This document shows positions 5,718 to 11,662 of a stretch of DNA of 29,090 nt, one piece after another. The stretch is taken from positions 1 through 29,090 of IMG/VR virus record IMGVR_UViG_3300035162_000985; one strand, 5' to 3'. Numbering within the stretch: position 1 is the first letter of the stretch; each line of letters starts with the position of its first letter. Source of the stretch: a virus. Both the position numbers and the translations under genes were made by a program. A model generated the notes under the pieces. The model was given only the letters and a program-made list of their open reading frames with translations, searched no databases and was not told where the DNA came from.

Positions 5718-5751
5718 TAGGTTTTTATAAACATTTTTTTGTAGCTTGCAG
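5718..5751 (+). promoter_or_regulatory. early-class promoter block, copy 2
   Basis: Second copy of the block at 2247-2280 (29 of 33 bases shared from 5719): TAGGT, then TTATAAACATTTTTTTG, then TAGCTTGCAG. The ATG at 5754 follows only 2 bases later, so transcription from a start a few bases past the box would give almost no leader. Likely promoter for the 5754-7741 unit. Confidence 0.65.
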
Positions 5752-5753
5752 TT

Positions 5754-6077
5754 ATGGAAAACGATATAACAAACGAATTAAAGAGTAATGTCCTGGACGT
5801 AGAAGAATTTAACTACCTAGGGCATTTTGAGTTAGCCACAAAACTACTAATAAGTTGGCAAGAAAAAGCTGAGGCTGCAAACAGCCAAGGTACACTCAAG
5901 CAATTAAATGAATTTGCTAACGCCTTAGCACGTATAGGTATTTACGTAGGCACTATGCAAGAACGCCAGCGGTCTTTTAATGTCCAGCTGTCTAGGTTTC
6001 GAACTGCAAAGCTAGAGTCAGACGAGAAAGTAAATAAAATACGTGAACAGATTAAAGATTTAAAACTAGAATTATGA
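5754..6077 (+). CDS. hypothetical coiled-coil protein, 107 aa
   Basis: First gene after early promoter copy 2. The product is mostly helical. A long coiled coil is likely from about residue 20 to the C-terminus, ending SDEKVNKIREQIKDLKLEL. No enzymatic motif is visible. It precedes the exonuclease gene by one small gene, so a structural or adaptor role in recombination or replication is possible. The stop overlaps the next start (ATGA). Confidence 0.65.
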   Translation: MENDITNELKSNVLDVEEFNYLGHFELATKLLISWQEKAEAANSQGTLKQLNEFANALARIGIYVGTMQERQRSFNVQLSRFRTAKLESDEKVNKIREQIKDLKLEL

Positions 6078-6286
6078 TAATAGAATATTGCGATTTAGAA
6101 TTGGATATAGACTTTACGTATGAACGTGGCGAAAAACAGACCTTTAGTTATTTTGGGTCTTCTGACTCGGTACACATAGAAGGGGTTAGCGTTAAGGGTA
6201 TTGATATATTTGATTTACTAGACCTAGAACAGTTAAACGACATAGAAACAATTATACTAGAAAAAACAGACAGACATTATGACTAA
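6074..6286 (+). CDS. small acidic hypothetical protein, 70 aa
   Basis: Overlaps both neighbours, by 4 bases upstream and 8 bases downstream. Acidic, with predicted beta strands (ELDIDFTYERGEKQTFSYFG) and a helical C-terminus. The segment IEGVSVKGIDIFDLLDLEQL is of a type seen in small phage proteins near exonuclease genes. No known function. The tight overlaps support expression with the exonuclease. Confidence 0.6.
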   Translation: MIIEYCDLELDIDFTYERGEKQTFSYFGSSDSVHIEGVSVKGIDIFDLLDLEQLNDIETIILEKTDRHYD

Positions 6287-7073
6287 AATAAAATTACTAG
6301 ACGGCAAAGAATACGACAAAGCAACTTTGTTAGAAAAAATGATAGACGACGAGTTTTACTACGGCGAATTAAATAAGCTAGCTTTAAGCAGCTCTAGCCT
6401 TAAGCTGATGTTAGACAGCCCTAAGACGTATTACTATGTAACAAAGTATGCTAAGAATGAAACTACGCCTGCGCTACGTGCTGGTCATTTGTTTCACACA
6501 GCTATACTAGAGCCAGAAAAATATGATAAGATTAAGTTTATAGACGTTCAGAGTCGTAACACTAAAAAGTTTAAAGATGCTACTTTAGAATACGGCGAAG
6601 TATTTACAGCTAAAGAGCAAAGCGAAAACGAAAGGCTTGTAGACGCAATGCTAAAAAACCCACAGGCTATAGAATTACTAAGCGATAGTAAGACTGAGGT
6701 AGCAGCAATAGGAACTATACACGGCAAACCCTTTAGAGGTAAAGCAGACATACTTAAAAACAAAGGTGGCATAGTAGATTTAAAAACTACAGTAGACGTA
6801 GAAAACTTTAGTAAAAGCGCCTTTAGGTATAAGTACACATTACAAGCGGCTATATACTGTGAGCTATTCTCTACACCAGACAGGCAACTAACACACGAAG
6901 ACTTTACGTTTTTATGTATTGACAAAGCTAATTTAGATATAGGTATTTGGAAATGTAGCGAAGAGTTTTTAGAGTATGGAAAGCTAGAACTAGAGCGAGG
7001 CATAGAAAGGTACAATACTTATATACGCCCAGACTTTGATATAAACGACTATACAATACAGGGGACATTATGA
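6279..7073 (+). CDS. exodeoxyribonuclease VIII/RecE-like nuclease (PDDEXK)
   Basis: Fits the phage exonuclease VIII/PDDEXK_1 family, which resects double-stranded DNA for recombination. Visible elements are LALSSSSLKLMLDSPKTYYY (about 34-53) and ALRAGHLFHTAILEPE (about 65-80; His73). FRGKADILKNKGGIVDLKTT follows, with Asp157, Asp167 and Lys169 as the metal and catalytic residues. YTLQAAIYC (about 187-194) provides the conserved Gln/Tyr helix. The length of 264 residues is normal. No annealing protein of the RecT/Erf type is recognisable next to it; the OB-like protein at 2609 or a small neighbour could serve. It acts with the NinG-like protein in a recombination pathway by inference. Confidence 0.85.
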   Translation: MTKIKLLDGKEYDKATLLEKMIDDEFYYGELNKLALSSSSLKLMLDSPKTYYYVTKYAKNETTPALRAGHLFHTAILEPEKYDKIKFIDVQSRNTKKFKDATLEYGEVFTAKEQSENERLVDAMLKNPQAIELLSDSKTEVAAIGTIHGKPFRGKADILKNKGGIVDLKTTVDVENFSKSAFRYKYTLQAAIYCELFSTPDRQLTHEDFTFLCIDKANLDIGIWKCSEEFLEYGKLELERGIERYNTYIRPDFDINDYTIQGTL

Positions 7074-7150
7074 CAGCAATTACAACAATATTCTCTATCT
7101 TTTGCTTAGTACTATGGATTTATGTAATAAACGATATACTAGATAAATAA
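7070..7150 (+). CDS. tiny single-helix membrane peptide, 26 aa
   Basis: ATGA overlap with the exonuclease stop. The 26-residue product is one hydrophobic helix (ITTIFSIFCLVLWIYVI) with a short acidic and basic tail (NDILDK). Such peptides can act on membrane enzymes, exclude other phages or be non-functional. The coupled start and clean hydrophobic pattern support it as a gene; the role is unknown. Confidence 0.45.
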   Translation: MTAITTIFSIFCLVLWIYVINDILDK

Positions 7151-7158
7151 ATAAAAAT

Positions 7159-7299
7159 ATGAGAAAAAAGAAACAAACGCAGCAAGAACGTATAGAGACT
7201 TTAGAAAGAGTAATAGCAAAACTATACTTAAGAGTACAAACTAATAGTAACATAATAGACAAACTTACACAAGATGAAAAAATACAAGAGAATAGCTAA
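7159..7299 (+). CDS. small hypothetical protein, 46 aa, helical
   Basis: Follows the membrane peptide after 8 bases and overlaps the DnaA-like gene by 26 bases. Basic start (MRKKKQTQQE), then a helix with Leu/Ile spacing (RIETLERVIAKLYLRVQTNS) that could form a coiled coil. The overlap suggests translation with the DnaA-like protein, perhaps as a partner. No family recognised. Confidence 0.5.
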   Translation: MRKKKQTQQERIETLERVIAKLYLRVQTNSNIIDKLTQDEKIQENS

Positions 7300-7741
7300 A
7301 CTAGTAAGTACTTATACAGGCGAAAACATATTTAGTCCTAAAAAAACACAAGGAGTTGTAGACGCTAGAGGTTTATTTGATCACATAATGTATATAGAGT
7401 TTGGGTGTACCTATCAAAGTATATCAAATTTCTATTACGCTAATGGTAAAAGCAGAAACCACACAGTAATACTTTATAGCGTCAGACAGTATAAAAAAGA
7501 AATAGAGCCGAGACGTGAAGACTTCAAAAACATTTTCTATAGAATACTAACCACAGAAGTAACACATACCAAATACAAAAACGTTATAGAAGACGTAAGT
7601 AAAATAAGCACAGTTAAAGGACTCAATAGTGTAAAAGCATTTGTAAATAAAACACTAGACAAAGAGCTAGAGTATAAAGATACCGAGACAGACAACGTAG
7701 ACCAATTAGACTTAGTGAAACAAATAGAAGAGCTTACCTAG
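7274..7741 (+). CDS. DnaA domain IV-like DNA-binding protein
   Basis: Residues 6-75 resemble the DnaA C-terminal DNA-binding domain. IAKLVSTYTGENIFSPKKTQ is followed by VVDARGLFDHIMYIEFGCTYQSISNFY and then the signature-like segment GKSRNHTVILYSVRQYKK (Asn62-His-Thr-Val in place of DnaA Asp-His-Thr-Thr-Val). The AAA+ ATPase part of DnaA is absent. The C-terminal half (76-155) is helical and acidic and not recognised. It is the last early gene, directly before the terminase promoter. It could bind DnaA-box-like sites to start phage replication, block host DnaA, or regulate transcription. The DNA-binding domain is fairly secure; the role is inference. Confidence 0.65.
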   Translation: MKKYKRIAKLVSTYTGENIFSPKKTQGVVDARGLFDHIMYIEFGCTYQSISNFYYANGKSRNHTVILYSVRQYKKEIEPRREDFKNIFYRILTTEVTHTKYKNVIEDVSKISTVKGLNSVKAFVNKTLDKELEYKDTETDNVDQLDLVKQIEELT

Positions 7742-7769
7742 CAAAGTTTTAAAAAGTTACGTTATATTA
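7741..7769 (+). promoter_or_regulatory. late-class promoter before terminase
   Basis: GCAAA at 7741-7745, 12 bases, then TACGTTATATT (7758-7768). The same two-part arrangement with identical spacing occurs at 17652, 18478 and 21722. ATG of the terminase small subunit is at 7774, 15 bases after the A of ACGTTATAT. Confidence 0.72.
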
Positions 7770-7773
7770 GTAT

Positions 7774-8109
7774 ATGGTACGAGACACACAAGACGGTAAA
7801 AAAAAGATGCTAGAGGAACTAGAATACAATCTAGGCATAGTGTCTACTAGTTGTTTAAACGCAGACGTAAGTAGAGCTACACATTACCGATGGCTACAGG
7901 AAGACCCAGAATACAAAGCATACGTAAAAGACATACAAGAAATTGCTATTGATTTTGTAGAGAGTAAGCTGTACGACAAAATTAAAGAGAATGACACCGC
8001 TTGCATTATATTTTATCTAAAGACTAAAGCAAAGCACAGGGGTTATATAGAGCGCCAGCAAATTGAAGTTGCAGATACTAAAGAGTTTACAGTAAAAGTA
8101 ATTAAATAG
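7774..8109 (+). CDS. terS: terminase small subunit (HTH, phBC6A51-like)
   Basis: The N-terminal helix-turn-helix (LEYNLGIVSTSCLNADVSRATHYRWLQEDPEY, about 17-48) has the THYRWL recognition-helix pattern of terminase small subunits that bind the packaging site. A helical stretch follows (IAIDFVESKLYDKIKENDTACIIFYLKTKAKHRGY) that is typical of this group and ends near YIERQQIE. The length of 111 residues is normal. It lies one base before the large-subunit gene and just after a late-class promoter, so it probably starts the late programme. Confidence 0.82.
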   Translation: MVRDTQDGKKKMLEELEYNLGIVSTSCLNADVSRATHYRWLQEDPEYKAYVKDIQEIAIDFVESKLYDKIKENDTACIIFYLKTKAKHRGYIERQQIEVADTKEFTVKVIK

Positions 8110-8110
8110 T

Positions 8111-9289
8111 TTGAGTACACAAATAGAGACTAACGTAGTCTGGGAACACTTAGAAGAGACTAACAAAAAAATAGTCATATTGCAAGGGGGTACTCGTAGC
8201 GGTAAGACTTATAACTCTATGTTGTGGTTGATATTCTCATACGCCCAGCGACATACAGGAAAAACTATAACTATCTTTAGAGCTACCTACCCAGCTTTAC
8301 GTGCCACAGTAATGAGAGATTTCTTTGACATACTTAAACAGCACGACTTATACAACGAAGCTAACCACAACAAAAGTAATAGCGAGTACAGGCTTAACGG
8401 CAACCTATTTGAGTTTGTAAGTGTAGACCAGTCTAGCAGACTTAAGGGACGTAAAAGAAACCTAGCCTTTTTAAATGAGTGTAACGAAATAACCTTTGAC
8501 TCATTCACTCAGATAATATTTAGGACTGTAGGCGTAGAAGGCGAACCTAGTATTATAATGGACTACAACCCTAGCGACGAGTACAGCTGGATATACACTA
8601 AGGTTAAAACAAGAGACGACGCACAGTTTACAATAACCACCTACAAAGACAATAAGTTTTTAGAGCAAAGCCTGGTAGAAGAAATAGAACGCCTTAGAGA
8701 TACTGACCCAGACTATTGGAGGGTTTATGGTCTAGGACAAGTCGGACGTAACAGGGCAACAGTATTTAAGTTTAGTGAGTGCGAAGAAATACCACCAGAA
8801 GCCAAGCTAGTAGCAAGAGGTTTAGACTGGGGTTTTGTTAACGATCCTAGCTGCGGTGTTTCAACTTACGTACTAGGCAATAATCTATATGTAGACGAAC
8901 TGTTTTACGAGTACGCAATGACAAACAGAGACATACATAAAAAATTACAAGACTTAGGTATAACAAGACAAGACGAGATATTTGCAGACAACAGCGAACC
9001 TAAAAGTATAGACGAGCTGCATAGGTACGGATGGAATATAAAGCCAGCGACAAAAGGCAAGGATAGTATACTAATGGGTATTGACTTAATGAAGCGATAT
9101 AATATACTAATCACAAGCCGTAGCTCTAACACACTCCAGGAGTTTAGGAACTACAAGTGGATAGAAGACAAAAACGGAAACCTACTTAACAAGCCAGTAG
9201 ACAAATTCAATCACAGCATCGACTCAATCCGCTATAGTATCTTTAAAAAGCTATCACGTCCAAACGTAGCTAGGTATGCAATACGATAA
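8111..9289 (+). CDS. terL: terminase large subunit
   Basis: The packaging motor that translocates and cuts phage DNA. ATPase domain: Walker A GGTRSGKT at residues 26-33, Walker B NLAFLNE at about 117-123 with Glu123, and a motif III-like MDYNPS near 151. Nuclease domain: GLDWGFVNDPS near 237-247, IFADNSEPKSIDEL near 290-303 and KFNHSIDSIRYSIF near 364-377 supply the metal-binding Asp residues. The length of 392 residues is at the short end of the range. The start is TTG, one base after the small-subunit stop; no better start lies close by. Very confident. Confidence 0.95.
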   Translation: MSTQIETNVVWEHLEETNKKIVILQGGTRSGKTYNSMLWLIFSYAQRHTGKTITIFRATYPALRATVMRDFFDILKQHDLYNEANHNKSNSEYRLNGNLFEFVSVDQSSRLKGRKRNLAFLNECNEITFDSFTQIIFRTVGVEGEPSIIMDYNPSDEYSWIYTKVKTRDDAQFTITTYKDNKFLEQSLVEEIERLRDTDPDYWRVYGLGQVGRNRATVFKFSECEEIPPEAKLVARGLDWGFVNDPSCGVSTYVLGNNLYVDELFYEYAMTNRDIHKKLQDLGITRQDEIFADNSEPKSIDELHRYGWNIKPATKGKDSILMGIDLMKRYNILITSRSSNTLQEFRNYKWIEDKNGNLLNKPVDKFNHSIDSIRYSIFKKLSRPNVARYAIR

Positions 9290-9306
9290 AATTTTGTATA
9301 TTGTAG
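9271..9306 (+). promoter_or_regulatory. possible early-class promoter at the end of terL
   Basis: TAGGT at 9271-9275, then TTTTGTATATTGTAG at 9292-9306, resembling the blocks at 2247 and 5718 but with two more bases between the elements. It partly lies in the terL coding end and precedes the small gene at 9320. Confidence 0.45.
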
Positions 9307-9319
9307 AAAAATATACGAT

Positions 9320-9496
9320 ATGAAACTTTCTACAGAACAATTAAAACTAGTCAAACACGAGTTTAGAATGAAACGAATATTTGAGCCAGACTTTAGACAA
9401 TACAGTAAAAAGCTATGGAACGAATTTAGACTTGACGTATGGATTACCTACAAAGACGGAGAATATACAAGCTGTGATACTGACGGCTGGAAATAA
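9320..9496 (+). CDS. small hypothetical protein, 58 aa
   Basis: Preceded by the start context ATATACGATATG, shared exactly with 3419 and 10164. The product is basic at the N-terminus (LKLVKHEFRMKRIF) and aromatic at the C-terminus (DVWITYKDGEYTSCDTDGW). No family recognised. It has its own possible promoter, so it may be expressed separately from the terminase pair. Confidence 0.6.
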   Translation: MKLSTEQLKLVKHEFRMKRIFEPDFRQYSKKLWNEFRLDVWITYKDGEYTSCDTDGWK

Positions 9497-9532
9497 TCAC
9501 GCACGCTGAAACGTTAAGGAAATGTTAAATAG

Positions 9533-9565
9533 TTGTGAACATCTATGTTTATAGTTATATTGCAG
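9533..9565 (+). promoter_or_regulatory. promoter-like site, TTG-N20-TATATTGCAG
   Basis: TTG (9533-9535), 20 bases, then TATATTGCAG (9556-9565), the box also seen at 2271-2280. The spacing fits Bacteroidetes promoters. It could drive the small frame at 9567 or the RNA region that includes the tRNA-like gene. Confidence 0.5.
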
Positions 9566-9566
9566 T

Positions 9567-9725
9567 ATGTTCTTATATATATTGACGACAGAGTTAGAAG
9601 CTCGTTTTAGTGCTAATACCATTAAAAGTAGAATCCCTTTCAAACAGAGAGTAGATAAACAAGTAGGCGTAAAGAATCCCAGTGGGTCGGTAACCAATCC
9701 GATACATTTGAAGGGCATAGCGTAG
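9567..9725 (+). CDS. doubtful small protein, 52 aa, possibly frame-disrupted
   Basis: ATG one base after the TATATTGCAG box. The product begins MFLYILTTELEARFSANTIK and then IPFKQRVDKQVG, which looks protein-like; the end (SGSVTNPIHLKGIA) less so. The -1 frame over 9659-9781 is open and ends with a protein-like stretch (GHSVVTTKDGQWASQYIIR). The two halves may be one gene of about 70 residues split by a frameshift. Alternatively the whole region is a non-coding RNA leader to the tRNA-like element. Low confidence. Confidence 0.3.
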   Translation: MFLYILTTELEARFSANTIKSRIPFKQRVDKQVGVKNPSGSVTNPIHLKGIA

Positions 9726-9830
9726 TCACTACAAAAGACGGACAGTGGGCAAGTCAATATATAATAAGATAGTTAATGAAACATAAAGTAAGTGCTAACC
9801 AAAGCTGCGCCTCTAAAAAGAAACATTAAT

Positions 9831-9954
9831 AACGAGATAGTGTAACAGGCAGCACAATTTGCACAGGCAGTAAAAAAATTACTAACGATTGAATTTTTAT
9901 TTTACAACAAACTGCACACGTAAAAAGGTATAGGTTCGACTCCTATTCTCGATA
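9831..9954 (+). tRNA. tRNA-like gene with a 50-base expansion of the anticodon arm
   Basis: The ends fold as a tRNA. The acceptor strands AACGAGA (9831-9837) and TCTCGAT (9947-9953) pair at 6 of 7. T8 and A9 follow. The D-arm is GTGT/GCAC with loop AACAGGCA, giving A14, A15, G18, G19 and A21 in place. The variable loop is AAGGT, and its T48 can pair with A15. The T-arm is ATAGG/CCTAT with loop TTCGACT, and the discriminator is A. The anticodon stem could be TTTGC (9858-9862) with GTAAA (9920-9924), but it encloses 57 bases instead of 7. Inside is a second stem, GCAGT (9867-9871) with ACTGC (9911-9915), and an A/T-rich hairpin. CCA is not encoded. The D-arm resembles tRNA-Gln. No anticodon can be assigned. 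It could be an interrupted tRNA, a decayed one, or a non-decoding tRNA mimic. Confidence 0.55.
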
Positions 9955-9981
9955 CTAATATTAACCCTTAAATTAAACGAT

Positions 9982-10152
9982 ATGACAAACAGAGAAATTT
10001 TTTACAAAGCACTAGACGCTTTAGACCTTACCAGGATACAAAAAATAGACGTTGAAATACTAGCTATAGAATACGCACATAAAGAGTATTTGCTAGGAAT
10101 GAATAGCGCACATAATACAGCTATGAAAGTGTTTGAAAACAATACTAATTAA
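9982..10152 (+). CDS. small hypothetical protein, 56 aa
   Basis: First gene after the RNA region, with the start context ACGATATG. The product is mostly helical and moderately acidic (MTNREIFYKALDALDLTRIQ...). No motif recognised. It lies next to another small helical protein gene and before a terminator, so the two probably form one short unit. The role is unknown. Confidence 0.55.
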   Translation: MTNREIFYKALDALDLTRIQKIDVEILAIEYAHKEYLLGMNSAHNTAMKVFENNTN

Positions 10153-10163
10153 ATATATACGAT

Positions 10164-10322
10164 ATGAAAACTAAAACTAAAATATTACTACAGGAGATTA
10201 TAGACTTACCAGAGTTTGAGCGTAAACAGATTATATCTGTACTCATAGCCTCAATGCTAAACAGCGAAAGCTACGAAGACGCAAAACAAACATATGACGA
10301 CATAATAGATAAGCTAGGTTAA
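10164..10322 (+). CDS. small hypothetical protein, 52 aa
   Basis: Start context ATATACGATATG. The product (MKTKTKILLQEIIDLPEFERK...) is helical, with a hydrophobic middle helix (IISVLIASML) and an acidic C-terminus; a small dimerising helical bundle is plausible. It ends just before the terminator at 10370. The stop overlaps an ATG that opens only three codons (MAA), which I do not count as a gene. Confidence 0.55.
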   Translation: MKTKTKILLQEIIDLPEFERKQIISVLIASMLNSESYEDAKQTYDDIIDKLG

Positions 10323-10369
10323 TGGCTGCCTAACAAAAGCCAAAAGAAAAAAAAGGTGGAAGTCCCTAG

Positions 10370-10396
10370 CCCTTACAGAAATGTAGGGGTTTTTTT
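10370..10396 (+). terminator. intrinsic terminator before the tail genes
   Basis: CCCTTACA (10370-10377), a GAAA tetraloop, TGTAGGGG (10382-10389), an 8-pair stem with one G-U, then seven T (10390-10396). It cleanly separates the small-gene unit from the tail operon promoter at 10418. Confidence 0.92.
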
Positions 10397-10401
10397 GTAT
10401 A

Positions 10402-10430
10402 CACAAATCTTAAATAATTACGTTATATAT
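10402..10430 (+). promoter_or_regulatory. late-class promoter before the tail operon
   Basis: TTACGTTATATAT at 10418-10430 matches the late box. The upstream GCAAA element is imperfect: ACAAA at 10403-10407, with 11 bases before TACG. The ATG at 10444 is 24 bases after the A of ACGTTATATA, farther than at the other sites. Confidence 0.62.
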
Positions 10431-10443
10431 AAAAGCATATAAT

Positions 10444-11055
10444 ATGAAAGTAGAATTGACAGTACCAACGTCACTAAATGACATACCCCTTTATCAATAC
10501 CAGAGGTTTATTAAAACATTTGAAAGCGAAGACGAATTAACAGACGAGTACGCTGGATTAAAAATGCTAGAGTTGTTTTGTGGTTTAAAAATAAACGAAG
10601 CCTTAAAGGTTAAAATGTCGGATATGAATATAATCATTGATAAACTTAATAGGTGTTTGTCTGAGAAACCAGCGCTAATTACTAGATTTAAATTAGGCAA
10701 TACAGAGTTTGGATTTGTACCGCAGTTAGACGATTTGACATTTGGGGAGTTTGTAGACTTAGAAAATACTATATCTGACTGGGACTCTATGCACAAAGCT
10801 ATGGCTGTATTGTATAGACCAGTGACTCAACAACTAAAAGGTAAATACGAGATAGAGGAATATAGAGGAGACAGTTGGCACGATGCTATGAAAAATATGC
10901 CAGCAAGTGTAGCTGTTAGCGCTATTACTTTTTTTTTTCTTTTAGAAAGCGACTTAATGAAAGCTACGCTGCCTTATTTGAGGGAACAGGAGGAAGCAGC
11001 ACAGGTAGAGAAGCAAACTTCACAAATCAGTGGGGGTGGTATCACAGCTTTATGA
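10444..11055 (+). CDS. tail assembly chaperone-like protein
   Basis: The 203-residue protein contains features I associate with a Bacteroidetes siphophage family encoded at the head of tail operons: FKLGNTEFGFVPQLDDLTFGEFVDLEN (about 81-109) and HKAMAVLYRPVTQ (about 116-128). A further feature is EIEEYRGDSWHDAMKNMPASVAVSAITFFFLLESDL. The 3' end overlaps a -1 frame open from 10920 to 11192. That frame carries QWGWYHSF and LTYLTYQKQK, the expected C-terminal extension. This recalls the lambda G/GT arrangement, where a frameshift makes a longer chaperone that binds the tape measure. The chaperone role is inferred from position, size and the frameshift layout. Confidence 0.6.
   Translation: MKVELTVPTSLNDIPLYQYQRFIKTFESEDELTDEYAGLKMLELFCGLKINEALKVKMSDMNIIIDKLNRCLSEKPALITRFKLGNTEFGFVPQLDDLTFGEFVDLENTISDWDSMHKAMAVLYRPVTQQLKGKYEIEEYRGDSWHDAMKNMPASVAVSAITFFFLLESDLMKATLPYLREQEEAAQVEKQTSQISGGGITAL
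10929..10938 (+). other. T10 run, candidate -1 slippery site in the tail chaperone pair
   Basis: ACT TTT TTT TTT CTT in the chaperone frame. A -1 slip on TTT-TTT keeps perfect pairing. The -1 frame opens at 10920, right after a TAG at 10917-10919, and stays open to 11192, so the shift must happen after 10919. The run could act by ribosomal or transcriptional slippage. The exact site is not certain, because a shift later, nearer 11010, would keep more of the upstream protein. Confidence 0.5.
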
Positions 11056-11192
11056 GATTAGCAAACGACAAATTTCTAGACTTAGAGGAAGTAGCAAAAA
11101 AGAATGTACATAATTGCTTAACATACTTGACATATCAAAAGCAAAAAAACGAAATACAGAATAATCATATAAAAAGTAAATTTAAAAAATAA
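11052..11192 (+). CDS. C-terminal chaperone extension (T-like), -1 frame of the tail chaperone
   Basis: From its own ATG (overlapping the upstream stop as ATGA) it encodes 46 residues beginning MRLANDKFLDLEEVAKKN and containing LTYLTYQKQKNEIQ. The same frame extends upstream without a stop to 10920 and adds NFTNQWGWYHSF just before the Met. That Trp-rich stretch looks like part of the domain, so most functional product is probably made by frameshift fusion to the upstream chaperone. Internal initiation at 11052 is the alternative. It ends overlapping the next gene as TAATG. Confidence 0.55.
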   Translation: MRLANDKFLDLEEVAKKNVHNCLTYLTYQKQKNEIQNNHIKSKFKK

Positions 11193-11662
11193 TGGCAAAC
11201 ACAGGCGCAAGGGCATACTACTTAATGCTAGAGACTATTAAAAACACATTGCTAGCAGACAAGAATGTTACAACAGTGACAACTGGCGACCTGTCACAAA
11301 TAGACTTGTCTAAACAAACTATATACCCACTTTCACATATAATCGTAAATAACGCTAGTAACAACGGACAGGTAATGAGTTTCAGCGTTACGGTTTTGTG
11401 TATGGACATAGAGGACGTAAGTAAGTCAGAACCAGTTAATATATTCGAAAGAAACGAAAGCGAGCAAAATATACTTAACACACAGCTAGCAGTTACCAAT
11501 AGACTATACCAGCTTTTACATAATGGACAGCTTAGACTTAACGGTTACCAAGTTGACGACGTAGCACAGTGCGAGCCATTTGTAGATCGTTTCTCTAACC
11601 AGCTAGTGGGTTGGGCAATGACATTTGAGATAATGGTTAAAAACGACTTATACATATGTTAA
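11192..11662 (+). CDS. putative tail terminator or completion protein
   Basis: The 156-residue protein has an alpha/beta pattern. An N-terminal helix (YYLMLETIKNTLLADKNV) is followed by strands with IDLSKQTIYPLSHIIVNNA, SFSVTVLCMDIED and VGWAMTFEIMVKNDLYIC at the C-terminus. Genes of this size and layout between a chaperone and an HK97 gp10-like gene in siphophages usually encode tail terminators. The role is inferred from order and size; I do not see a diagnostic motif. It overlaps the next gene by 7 bases. Confidence 0.5.
   Translation: MANTGARAYYLMLETIKNTLLADKNVTTVTTGDLSQIDLSKQTIYPLSHIIVNNASNNGQVMSFSVTVLCMDIEDVSKSEPVNIFERNESEQNILNTQLAVTNRLYQLLHNGQLRLNGYQVDDVAQCEPFVDRFSNQLVGWAMTFEIMVKNDLYIC

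Noticed and set aside
6548-7015. Open frame on the - strand inside the exonuclease gene
   Set aside because: It mirrors a gene with clear PDDEXK motifs and has a Ser/Leu-rich shadow composition. Other - strand frames (for example 16668-17099 and 19616-20035) are rejected for the same reason.
9863-9919. Group I or II intron in the tRNA-like gene
   Set aside because: The insertion is about 50 bases, far below the size of a catalytic core, and no core motifs are visible.
9497-9960. Transfer-messenger RNA
   Set aside because: The tRNA-like 3' end has a D-arm and acceptor partner only about 95 bases upstream, and there is no tag sequence ending in a hydrophobic Ala-Ala or space for the pseudoknots.
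11032-11037. G5 run as the frameshift site in the chaperone pair
   Set aside because: A shift there would leave out most of the Trp-rich stretch just upstream in the -1 frame, and the codons do not re-pair well after a -1 slip.
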